From DASTQL01 sp035462375 (GTDB lineage Bacteria > Actinomycetota > Actinomycetes > Jiangellales > Jiangellaceae): 7,288 nt of DNA. The notes beneath the pieces are model-generated. The model searched no databases and was not told the origin of the DNA. It was given only the letters and a program-made list of their open reading frames with translations. Each line of letters begins with the position of its first letter. The stretch's first letter is position 1. The stretch spans positions 1-7,288 of the forward strand of contig DATHUJ010000054.1 of assembly GCA_035462375.1 (NCBI GenBank), in the 5' to 3' direction. The position numbers and the translations under genes are program-made. Below, in pieces: positions 1 to 5,495 of the stretch.

Positions 1-672
1 GCCGGGCTCGCCGTCGCCGTGCTCGGCGTCGTCGCCGCGCTCGTCGTGGTCCTCACGGCGGCCGCCTCACCCGACGAGCAGGCCGCCGCCCGCGCCGGCG
101 CTGCCCCCGCCGACGACGTCCGAGCCGCCGAGGCCGCCCGCACCGAGACAGCGGAGCGCGCCGAGCAGGCGGGCGTCCGGGTCGAGGCCGACCGTCAGGG
201 CGCGCTGGCGGCCCAGCGAGCGGCCGAGGAGGAGGCCCGCCAACAGGCCGAGGCCGAGGAGGAGGCCCGCGCCGACGCGGAGGCCCTGGTGCAGGCGGAG
301 GCCGCCGCTCGGGCCGATGCCGAGCGCCAGGCCGCCGAGGAGCGAGCCGCCCGGTCGTCCGACCGCAGTGCCGTTGACCCCAAGGGCATCGCCCGCGAGA
401 TGATGGGTCGCTACGGCTGGGGTGGCGACCAGTTCTCCTGTCTGGAGCAGCTCTGGGAGAAGGAGTCCCACTGGGACCACACCGCGCAGAACCCGTCGTC
501 CGGCGCCTACGGCATCCCGCAGTCTCTCCCCGGCTCCAAGATGGCCTCGGCCGGGTCCGACTGGCAGACCAACCCGGCCACCCAGATCGCGTGGGGTCTC
601 GGCTACATCGCCGAGCGCTACGGCACCCCCTGCTCGGCCTGGGGTCACTCGCAGTCGGTCAACTGGTACTGA
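1..672 (+). CDS. Secreted transglycosylase-like cell-wall protein with Ala/Glu-rich stalk (5' end missing)
   Basis: The reading frame is open from base 1. The first GTG (base 19) has no ribosome site and sits inside a hydrophobic run (about bases 1-66), so the real start is upstream; that run is probably a signal peptide or membrane anchor. Residue numbers below count from base 19. Residues about 20-112 are almost only Ala, Glu, Arg, Gln and Asp, predicted as a long helix or coiled coil spacing the catalytic domain from the membrane. Residues about 119-217 form a compact domain like those annotated as transglycosylase or aggregation-promoting-factor C-terminal-like in actinobacteria. It shows a WEKESHW segment with Glu149 as the likely catalytic acid, an NPSSGAYGIPQ block, a WGLGYI helix and an AWGHSQ ending. 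Cys141 and Cys205 probably form a disulfide, consistent with export. Expected role: cleaving or remodelling peptidoglycan outside the cell. Domain call is good; enzymatic activity is inferred. Confidence 0.85.
   Translation, partial: AGLAVAVLGVVAALVVVLTAAASPDEQAAARAGAAPADDVRAAEAARTETAERAEQAGVRVEADRQGALAAQRAAEEEARQQAEAEEEARADAEALVQAEAAARADAERQAAEERAARSSDRSAVDPKGIAREMMGRYGWGGDQFSCLEQLWEKESHWDHTAQNPSSGAYGIPQSLPGSKMASAGSDWQTNPATQIAWGLGYIAERYGTPCSAWGHSQSVNWY
222..270 (+). repeat. In-frame 19-bp direct repeat in the stalk region
   Basis: An identical 19-base segment, GGCCGAGGAGGAGGCCCGC, occurs at 222-240 and again at 252-270. The offset is exactly 30 bases (10 codons). Both copies encode AEEEAR (residues 69-74 and 79-84, counted from base 19). 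This suggests that the helical stalk grew by short in-frame duplication. The repeat is coding and needs no separate function. Confidence 0.75.
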
Positions 673-720
673 CTCCGGCTCCCCCGGGGTCCGGTCCACG
701 GTCCAACGGCCCTGCCGTGA

Positions 721-742
721 CGCGCTGAACGCTTTCAACGCG
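721..742 (+). terminator. Imperfect 22-bp palindrome, probable terminator hairpin
   Basis: CGCG at 721-724 pairs with CGCG at 739-742 and TGAA at 726-729 pairs with TTCA at 734-737. Nine of 11 symmetric positions match. As RNA it would fold into a stem of four plus four pairs, with one mismatch and a CGCT loop. It lies 49 bases after the stop of the transglycosylase-like gene in a convergent region, the right place for a terminator. There is no T-run after it, which is common in actinobacteria but lowers certainty. The TGAA-N4-TTCA core also resembles a LacI-family operator half-palindrome, but no gene starts here. Confidence 0.35.
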
Positions 743-797
743 ACGGGAGCGGCGGTGAGTCGTGCGCGGGGTTTCGCAGGTTCTACGCCGGTCAGGA

Positions 798-817
798 CCT
801 GCGGAAGTCCGCGCAGG
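798..817. terminator. GC-rich hairpin in convergent intergenic region
   Basis: CCTGCG (798-803) is exactly complementary to CGCAGG (812-817) around an 8-base loop. It lies between the two convergent genes, on the downstream side of fumC. No T-run follows on either strand. It may help stop transcription from either side. Apart from this and the two neighbouring hairpins, I see nothing else in the 673-853 gap. Confidence 0.25.
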
Positions 818-846
818 ATCACGTTCCCGCGGATCCGGCCGAGCGG

Positions 847-863
847 GCGGCCCTCAAGGCCGC
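847..863 (-). terminator. Hairpin overlapping the fumC stop codon
   Basis: GCGGCC (847-852) and GGCCGC (858-863) form a six-pair all-G/C stem with a 5-base loop. The loop contains most of the fumC stop codon (bases 854-856). No U-rich tract follows on the minus strand. It may act as an actinobacterial U-less terminator or protect the mRNA 3' end. Overlap with the coding end could also be chance in such GC-rich DNA. Confidence 0.3.
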
Positions 864-2248
864 GTCATCGACAGCACGTCCAACGCCTCGTCCAGCTGCG
901 CCTCGGTCAGCTCGCCCCGCTCCACGTGCCCCTCCTCGATGACGACCTCACGGATCGTCCGCCGCTCGGCCAGCGCCTTCTTGGCGACCTTGGCCGCCGC
1001 CTCGTAGCCGATGTAGCGGTTGAGTGGCGTGACGATCGACGGCGAACCCTCGGCGTACTCCCGGCACCGGTCGACGTCCGCCTCGATGCCCGCGATGCAG
1101 CGGTCGGCCAGCAGCCGCGACGCGTTGGCCAGCAGGCGCATCGACTCCAGCAGGTTGCGCGCCATCATCGGCAGCATCACGTTGAGCTCGAAGTTGCCCG
1201 CCCCGCCTCCCCACGCGACCGCCGCGTCGTTGCCGACGACCTGTGCGCACACCATGCAGACCGCCTCGGGCACGACCGGGTTGACCTTGCCCGGCATGAT
1301 CGACGAGCCCGGCTGCAGGTCGGGCAGCCGGATCTCGGCCAGCCCCGCGCGGGGACCGGACGCCATCCAGCGGATGTCGTTGGCGATCTTGTAGAGACCG
1401 ATCGCGACGGTGCGCAGCTGGCCGCTCGCCTCGACCAGACCGTCGCGCGCCCCCTGAGCCTCGAAGTGGTCGACTGCCTCGGTGAGCGGCAGGCCCGTGT
1501 CCGTGGCCAGACGGCCGATCACCTTAGCCGCGAAGCCGGGCGGCGTGTTGATCCCCGTACCGACGGCGGTGCCGCCGAGCGGCAGCTCGGCGAGTCGGGG
1601 GAGCGAGGCCCGCAACCGCTCCACGCCGTACGAGACCTGGGCGGCGTAGCCGCTGAGCTCCTGCCCGAGCGTGACCGGGGTGGCGTCCATGAGGTGTGTA
1701 CGGCCGGACTTGACCACCTCGGCGAACTCGTCCGCCTTCGCGCGGAGCGTGTCGGCGAGGTGCTGCAGCGCCGGGACGAGGTCGTCGACCACCGCGTCGG
1801 TCGCGGCCACGTGGATGCTCGACGGGAAGACGTCGTTGGACGACTGGCTGGCGTTGACGTGGTCGTTGGGGTGCACCGGCCGGCCGAGCCGTTCGGTGGC
1901 GAGCGTGGCGAGGACCTCGTTCATGTTCATGTTGCTGCTCGTGCCGGAGCCGGTCTGGAAGACGTCGACCGGGAACTGGTCGTCCCAGCGGCCGTCGACC
2001 ACCTCGCCGGCGACGGCGGCGATCGCGTCGGCCATGTCCTGATCCAGCACGCCGAGCTCGGCGTTGGCCAGGGCGGCGGCGGACTTGATCCGGGCGAGCG
2101 CGGCGACGTGCGCCTTCTCCAGGCGCGACCCGCTGATCGGGAAGTTCTCGACCGCCCGCTGGGTCTGCGCGCGGTACTTCGCGGACGCCGGCACCCGCAC
2201 CTCGCCCATGGTGTCGCGCTCGATCCGGTAGTCCTGCTGCTCGTCCAC
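854..2248 (-). CDS. fumC: Class II fumarate hydratase (fumarase C)
   Basis: This cytoplasmic, iron-independent, homotetrameric TCA-cycle enzyme interconverts fumarate and L-malate. The 464-residue length is normal for the family. Family motifs are intact: GSGTSSNMNMNE near residue 97; HPND with His126, Asn128 and Asp129, matching the second (B) site of the E. coli enzyme; HVNASQSSND just after it; SGRTHLMDATP with the catalytic His185; GGTAVGTG; and the signature GSSIMPGKVNP, with the mobile-loop serine Ser315 plus Lys321 and Asn323. These positions run three below E. coli FumC numbering. The GTG start at 2246-2248 is chosen because GGAGGAG lies just upstream; the next candidate is the ATG at residue 14. 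The gene diverges from the esterase gene and converges on the transglycosylase-like gene, so it appears monocistronic. Aspartase and argininosuccinate lyase are relatives, but the motif set is that of fumarase. Confidence 0.96.
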   Translation of the reverse strand: MDEQQDYRIERDTMGEVRVPASAKYRAQTQRAVENFPISGSRLEKAHVAALARIKSAAALANAELGVLDQDMADAIAAVAGEVVDGRWDDQFPVDVFQTGSGTSSNMNMNEVLATLATERLGRPVHPNDHVNASQSSNDVFPSSIHVAATDAVVDDLVPALQHLADTLRAKADEFAEVVKSGRTHLMDATPVTLGQELSGYAAQVSYGVERLRASLPRLAELPLGGTAVGTGINTPPGFAAKVIGRLATDTGLPLTEAVDHFEAQGARDGLVEASGQLRTVAIGLYKIANDIRWMASGPRAGLAEIRLPDLQPGSSIMPGKVNPVVPEAVCMVCAQVVGNDAAVAWGGGAGNFELNVMLPMMARNLLESMRLLANASRLLADRCIAGIEADVDRCREYAEGSPSIVTPLNRYIGYEAAAKVAKKALAERRTIREVVIEEGHVERGELTEAQLDEALDVLSMTRP

Positions 2249-2250
2249 CG

Positions 2251-2257
2251 CTCCTCC
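2251..2257 (-). promoter_or_regulatory. Ribosome binding site of fumC
   Basis: On the minus strand GGAGGAG precedes the GTG start. Its GGAGG core ends four bases before the codon, a rather short spacing but a strong match to the anti-Shine-Dalgarno sequence. It supports the GTG at 2248 over the ATG 13 codons inside. Confidence 0.65.
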
Positions 2258-2295
2258 AGTCCGGTCACCCGCGCCGCCTCGCGCGGTGTCGGCCC

Positions 2296-2301
2296 TAGCC
2301 T
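2296..2301 (+). promoter_or_regulatory. Candidate -10 element for the esterase gene
   Basis: TAGCCT matches the actinobacterial TANNNT -10 pattern. It would place the transcription start near 2308-2311, giving a leader of about 30 bases that contains the esterase ribosome site. No recognisable -35 box lies 16-19 bases upstream. I could not find an equally good -10 for fumC on the other strand of this 92-bp divergent gap. Confidence 0.35.
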
Positions 2302-2327
2302 GCCCTCCCGGTGCCCCCGGTGGTGTC

Positions 2328-2335
2328 GGAGGGGG
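2328..2335 (+). promoter_or_regulatory. Ribosome binding site of the esterase gene
   Basis: GGAGGGGG ends five bases before the ATG at 2341. This decides the start: the upstream in-frame GTG at 2311 lacks such a site, and the ATG at 2353 is too far away. Confidence 0.7.
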
Positions 2336-2340
2336 CTGGC

Positions 2341-3393
2341 ATGCTGCACCGCATGCTTCCCTGGTCCGCCGAGCTCGCCGGCCGCATCGACGAGCACGTC
2401 ATCACGAGCGAGGCCCTGCGGGGCAACCCGCTGGGCGACCCGCACGAGCGCCCGTTGTGGGTCCAGGTGCCGCCGGGCTACGACGACGACCCCGAACGGC
2501 ACTACCCGGTCGTCGTCGTTATCCAGGGCTACACCGGGATGCTCCCGATGTGGCGCAACCGCAGTCCCTTCCGCCGCCCCTTCCCCGAGCTCGCCGACGA
2601 GGTCCTCGCTGACCCGGCGACGCCGGCTGGGATCGTCGTCTACGTCGACGCCTGGACCGCATACGGCGGGTCGCAGTTCCTCGACTCGCCGGCGACGGGG
2701 CGCTACCACACGTATCTGTGCGACGACGTCGTCCCCTGGGTCGACGAGCACTACCGGACGCTCGCCTCCCGGGAGCACCGCGGCATCGCGGGCAAGAGCA
2801 GCGGCGGCTACGGCGCGATGGTGACGGCGATGCTGCGCCCGGACCTCTTCGGTGCGTTGGCGACCCACGCGGGCGACGCCCTGTTCGACGTCTGCTACCC
2901 CGACGACTTCCGGCGCGTGGTCCGGCTGCTGCGGGACTCGTACGGCGGGAGCTACGAGCGCTTCCTCGCCGACTTCCGCAACCGGGTGGCGATGACCAAG
3001 GAGGGTGACGGCCATCTGATCGAGACCTACGGCTACGCGGCGGCCTACTCGGCCGACGACGACGGCACGGTGCAGCTGCCGTTCGACCTCGCGACCGGCC
3101 GGTTGCGTCCCGAGGTCTGGCAGCGGTGGCTGGACCGCGACCCGGTGCGGATGGCGGAGCAACCCTCGTACGCCGAAGCACTGCGGTCGATGCGTGCGGT
3201 GTGGGTCGACGCGGGCAAGCGCGACGAGTACCACCTCGACCTCGCGGCCACGGCGTTCGCCGACGCGGTGCTGGCGGCGGGGCTGGCACCCGAGCGGCTG
3301 CGCCTCGAGCTCTTCGACGGCGCCCACGGCGCGATCGAGTACCGCTACCCGCTCTCGCTGCGGTGGCTCCTGGAGCGGCTCGCGCCCGCGTAG
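2341..3393 (+). CDS. Putative esterase-family alpha/beta hydrolase
   Basis: This 350-residue protein has the layout of the putative esterase (esterase D-like) family of serine hydrolases. After an N-terminal segment comes a beta-strand region with PLWVQVPPGYDDD and YPVVVVIQGYTG, then a nucleophile elbow GKSSGGYGA with Ser153 as the likely nucleophile. A strand ending in Asp290 (VWVDAGKRDEYH) and His329 (DGAHGAIEYRY) complete a plausible Ser-Asp-His triad in the usual order. I see no signal peptide, so it is probably cytoplasmic. The segment between Ser153 and Asp290 (YGGSYERFLADFRNR onward, about 40-50 residues) may form a lid or cap that sets substrate choice. Substrate is unknown; carboxylester or thioester cleavage is possible. 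It lies 45 bases before the methyltransferase gene on the same strand, and the two could be co-transcribed in part. Family assignment is firm, specific function is not. Confidence 0.85.
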   Translation: MLHRMLPWSAELAGRIDEHVITSEALRGNPLGDPHERPLWVQVPPGYDDDPERHYPVVVVIQGYTGMLPMWRNRSPFRRPFPELADEVLADPATPAGIVVYVDAWTAYGGSQFLDSPATGRYHTYLCDDVVPWVDEHYRTLASREHRGIAGKSSGGYGAMVTAMLRPDLFGALATHAGDALFDVCYPDDFRRVVRLLRDSYGGSYERFLADFRNRVAMTKEGDGHLIETYGYAAAYSADDDGTVQLPFDLATGRLRPEVWQRWLDRDPVRMAEQPSYAEALRSMRAVWVDAGKRDEYHLDLAATAFADAVLAAGLAPERLRLELFDGAHGAIEYRYPLSLRWLLERLAPA

Positions 3394-3425
3394 CCGGCCG
3401 CCGGGCCCGGACGCGGCGACTCGCC

Positions 3426-3431
3426 TACGCT
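3426..3431 (+). promoter_or_regulatory. Candidate -10 element, leaderless start of the methyltransferase gene
   Basis: TACGCT fits TANNNT and lies seven bases before the ATG at 3439, the spacing expected when transcription begins at the A of the start codon. There is no Shine-Dalgarno sequence before this ATG, which also fits a leaderless mRNA. No clear -35 box is visible. Confidence 0.45.
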
Positions 3432-3438
3432 CGGCTCC

Positions 3439-3951
3439 ATGGCCGCCGACCTCCGTGGGAGCGCGCTGGTGGGGGCGCAGATCGCCTGTGCCTCGGCGCT
3501 GGCGTGGCCCGGTCCGCCGCTCTGGCGGCTCCCTCGTCCCGTACGGGTGGGGGCGGTGCTGGCCGTCGTCGCCGGCAACGCCTTCGCGGCGGCGGGCACG
3601 TTGCGGCTCGGCCGTCAGCTGTCGGCGTTGCCCGCCCCGCGAGAGGACGCGGTCCTGCGTACCGGCGGCGCCTACGGCGTCGTGCGGCACCCGATCTACG
3701 CCGGCATCATCGTGGCCGCGACCGGTGGCGCCGTCCACCGGGCGCGACCCGAGCCGCTCGTCGCCGTGGCCCTGCTCTCGGCGGTGCTGCACGTCAAGGC
3801 GGGCTACGAGGAGCGCCTGCTGCGGGGACACTTCGGCGCTGCCTACGACGCCTATGCCGCCCGGGTGCCGCGGCTCCTGCCGTTCCCGCGGCCCTCCTCC
3901 GCCCGGCGGCCGGCGCACCACCAGGCTGCTGGTGCCACCCCGAGGCGTTGA
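3439..3951 (+). CDS. Small membrane methyltransferase of the isoprenylcysteine methyltransferase (ICMT)-like family
   Basis: A 170-residue protein with about four hydrophobic segments (roughly residues 6-25, 36-55, 86-100 and 106-120). It carries the C-terminal signature of the ICMT / phospholipid methyltransferase-like membrane families: GAYGVVRHPIYAG with Arg83, His84 and Pro85, then Glu124-Glu125 followed by LL, HFGAAYDAYAARVPRLLP. In structurally known members these residues line the S-adenosylmethionine pocket at the membrane face. The substrate is unknown: bacteria mostly lack prenylated CaaX proteins, so methylation of a lipid, quinone-like or other small hydrophobic molecule is more likely. 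Residues after about 150 are Pro/Ala/Arg-rich and probably disordered. The ATG at 3439 is the only sensible start and lacks a ribosome site. The gene follows the esterase by 45 bases, but no functional link is evident. Confidence 0.8.
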   Translation: MAADLRGSALVGAQIACASALAWPGPPLWRLPRPVRVGAVLAVVAGNAFAAAGTLRLGRQLSALPAPREDAVLRTGGAYGVVRHPIYAGIIVAATGGAVHRARPEPLVAVALLSAVLHVKAGYEERLLRGHFGAAYDAYAARVPRLLPFPRPSSARRPAHHQAAGATPRR

Positions 3952-4009
3952 CGCCCGGCGATCGCCCCACCAGCATGGGTGAGCGTGGGGTCATTCGGGG
4001 CATGCCGAG

Positions 4010-4038
4010 CCCAGACGTTTCCCGGCGATGCGTCTGGG
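4010..4038. repeat. Perfect 8-bp inverted repeat, operator or terminator
   Basis: CCCAGACG (4010-4017) and CGTCTGGG (4031-4038) are exact reverse complements around a 13-base centre. The element starts 59 bases after the methyltransferase stop and ends 120 bases before the lpqY start. As RNA it could be a terminator for the upstream gene, without a U-run. As DNA it could bind a dimeric repressor of the sugar operon. The sequence alone does not decide between these. Confidence 0.5.
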
Positions 4039-4067
4039 GGAGTGATCCCGGCAACACGGGAGTGGTC
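4038..4067 (+). repeat. Direct repeat GGGAGTGRTC with 20-bp period
   Basis: GGGAGTGATC (4038-4047) recurs as GGGAGTGGTC (4058-4067), nine of ten bases identical, start to start exactly 20 bp, close to two helical turns. Between them TCCCG/CGGGA (4046-4050 and 4057-4061) forms a small hairpin. Such phased half-sites are typical of regulator binding, but chance is possible. Confidence 0.4.
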
Positions 4068-4074
4068 GGACAGG

Positions 4075-4099
4075 TGTCGGTGTCGGCAGGAGTTGTCGG
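4075..4099 (+). repeat. Three TGTCGG motifs
   Basis: TGTCGG occurs at 4075-4080, immediately again at 4081-4086, and at 4094-4099. A GACA-GG-TGTC inverted repeat overlaps the first copy. The cluster may be part of an operator. It is short enough to be coincidental. Confidence 0.3.
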
Positions 4100-4145
4100 C
4101 TCCGATCCGTGACCGACCCGGCGCGCCCGTCCGCCGGACGACGCA

Positions 4146-4152
4146 GGGGAGG
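4146..4152 (+). promoter_or_regulatory. Ribosome binding site of lpqY
   Basis: GGGGAGG ends five bases before the TTG at 4158. This near-ideal site fixes the rare TTG codon as the start and also gives a normal-length lipoprotein signal peptide. Confidence 0.8.
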
Positions 4153-4157
4153 CGACG

Positions 4158-5495
4158 TTGACCACGAGGTCTACCGCGACAGGTGCCAGAGCCCCCGTTC
4201 CCCGGCAGACCCGGCTGAGGGCCCCCGCCCTGCTCACGGCGGCGGTGCTGGGCGCGGGGGTGCTGGCCGCCTGCGGCGACGACGACGGGACGCCCACGCT
4301 GACCTGGTACATCAACCCGGACACGGGCGGTCAGGCCCGGATCGCCCAGGAGTGCACCGACGAGGCCGAGGGCGCCTACCAGATCACCGCCTCGATCCTG
4401 CCCAACGACGCGGACGGCCAACGCGAGCAGCTGATCCGGCGGCTGTCCGCCAACGACACGGGCATCGACCTGATGAGCCTCGACCCGCCGTTCGTGCCTG
4501 AGTTCGCCGAGGCCGGCTTCCTGCTCGAGCTGCCCGACGACCTCCAGGAGGAGCTCACGTCCGACGTCGTGGAGTCTGCGGTGACCGGCGCGACCTGGCG
4601 GGACCAGATCGTCGCCGCACCGTTCTGGGCGAACACGCAGCTGCTCTGGTACCGCAAGTCCGTCGCCGAAGCAGCGGGCCTGGACATGGAGCAGCCGGTG
4701 ACATGGGACCAGCTCGTCGAGGCTGCCGAGCAGCAGGACGCCACCATCGGCGTCCAGGGCAACCGCTACGAAGGCTACGTCGTCTGGATCAACGCCCTGG
4801 TCGCCTCCGCCGGCGGGCAGATCATCGAGAACCCCGAGGCCGCGCCCGAGGAGCTCCAGGCGGGGGTCGAGAGCGAGGCGGGGACCACCGCGGCGCAGAT
4901 CATCAGGGACGTGACCGCGGGTGGTCTCGCCGGCGGGGGCGTGACCACTGCCGACGAGGAGGCCTCGCGGGCGCTCTTCCAGGGCGACAGTGGCGGCTTC
5001 ATGGTCAACTGGCCGTACGTGTGGGCAGCCTTCGCCGCAGGTGTCGAGGGCGGCCAGCTGGACGAGGCGTTCATCGACGACGTCGGCTGGGCCGTCTACC
5101 CGCAGGCGGTGGAGGGCGAGGAGGCGGCTCCGCCGTTCGGAGGCATCCTCCTCGGGATCGGTGCCTACACCGAGTACCCGGACGAGGCGCTCGAAGCGCT
5201 GACGTGCATCGTCGCACCCGAGAAGCAAGCGGCCTACATGGTCTCCGACGGCAACCCCGCGGCCTCGATCGAGGCGTACGAGGACCCCGAGGTCCAAGAG
5301 ACGTTCCCGATGGCCGACGCCATCCTCGAGTCCCTGCAGCAGGCGCAGCCGCGCCCGCAGACGCCGTACTACGGCGAGGTCTCCGGCTCACTGCAGCGCA
5401 CCTGGCACCCGCCGACGTCGCTGAACCCGGACACCGCGCCCGCCGCCGCTGACGACCTCATCGTCGGCGTCATCCGAGGGGAGAGCCTGCTGTGA
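4158..5495 (+). CDS. lpqY: Trehalose-type ABC importer, substrate-binding lipoprotein
   Basis: A 445-residue extracellular sugar-binding protein. The N-terminus has Arg residues, a hydrophobic stretch and a lipobox LAAC with Cys39, so it is lipid-anchored to the outer face of the membrane. The mature part is a cluster D-type two-lobed binding protein. Blocks recalled from mycobacterial LpqY are present: an AQEC start to the first helix, LMSLDPPF with Asp109 followed by EFAEAG, APF..NTQLLWYRK from Asn159, WINALVASAGG, FMVNWPYVW with Asn284-Trp285, GGILLGIG, and PRPQTPYYGEVS near the C-terminus. The aromatic and acidic residues likely contact sugar rings. It precedes two permease genes that also match SugA and SugB, and its stop overlaps the sugA start. 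By family, the ligand is probably trehalose or a close disaccharide; this is inferred, since LpqY homologues outside mycobacteria may differ. Translation starts at TTG. Confidence 0.85.
   Translation: MTTRSTATGARAPVPRQTRLRAPALLTAAVLGAGVLAACGDDDGTPTLTWYINPDTGGQARIAQECTDEAEGAYQITASILPNDADGQREQLIRRLSANDTGIDLMSLDPPFVPEFAEAGFLLELPDDLQEELTSDVVESAVTGATWRDQIVAAPFWANTQLLWYRKSVAEAAGLDMEQPVTWDQLVEAAEQQDATIGVQGNRYEGYVVWINALVASAGGQIIENPEAAPEELQAGVESEAGTTAAQIIRDVTAGGLAGGGVTTADEEASRALFQGDSGGFMVNWPYVWAAFAAGVEGGQLDEAFIDDVGWAVYPQAVEGEEAAPPFGGILLGIGAYTEYPDEALEALTCIVAPEKQAAYMVSDGNPAASIEAYEDPEVQETFPMADAILESLQQAQPRPQTPYYGEVSGSLQRTWHPPTSLNPDTAPAAADDLIVGVIRGESLL
5476..5483 (+). promoter_or_regulatory. Ribosome binding site of sugA inside the lpqY end
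   Basis: GAGGGGAG lies within the last codons of lpqY, eight bases before the GTG at 5492. It supports that start and coupled translation. Confidence 0.6.

Larger units (their letters stand above)
3952..4157. other. Leader/intergenic region before the sugar-transport operon
   Basis: This 206-bp gap has no coding sequence that I trust. It contains a 10-bp palindrome GGCGATCGCC (3957-3966), CCCCAC/GTGGGG arms (3965-3970 and 3985-3990), an 8-bp perfect inverted repeat (4010-4038), a 20-bp-spaced direct repeat (4038-4067), three TGTCGG copies (4075-4099), and CGTCC/GGACG arms (4128-4140) just before the ribosome site. No TA dinucleotide occurs anywhere in it, so a TANNNT -10 box is absent. Promoter position is therefore unknown. 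The region probably holds the operon's promoter and operator and the terminator of the preceding gene. Confidence 0.5.

Noticed and set aside
673..853. Possible small gene or tRNA between the convergent genes
   Set aside because: No cloverleaf or T-arm consensus is visible, and short frames here have no ribosome site or coding character.
2311..2340. GTG at 2311 as the esterase start
   Set aside because: It adds ten residues with no family counterpart and has no ribosome site. GGAGGGGG at 2328-2335 points to the ATG at 2341. A leaderless start at 2311 is not fully excluded.
422..2824. An 800-codon open frame on the plus strand
   Set aside because: It runs through the transglycosylase-like gene, antisense to fumC, and into the esterase in another frame. 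Its product is low-complexity Arg/Pro/Asp-rich. GC-rich DNA lacks stop codons, so this is a shadow.
1927..3921. A 664-codon open frame on the minus strand
   Set aside because: It is antisense to the esterase and methyltransferase genes, whose protein motifs are clear. The product is Arg/Gly-rich with no recognisable domain.
3919..3934. CACCAG-GCTG-CTGGTG hairpin near the end of the methyltransferase gene
   Set aside because: It lies inside the coding region 17 codons or fewer before the stop, with no T-run after it. It is too weak to call a terminator.
3957..3966. Palindrome GGCGATCGCC, identical to the cyanobacterial HIP1 sequence
   Set aside because: There is a single copy in a GC-rich intergenic stretch and nothing else cyanobacterial in the window. 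Coincidence is the simplest reading.
3852..5297. A 481-codon open frame on the minus strand opposite lpqY
   Set aside because: It is the mirror of the lpqY reading frame, with a repetitive Val/Gly/Arg-rich product, and no ribosome site or family match.
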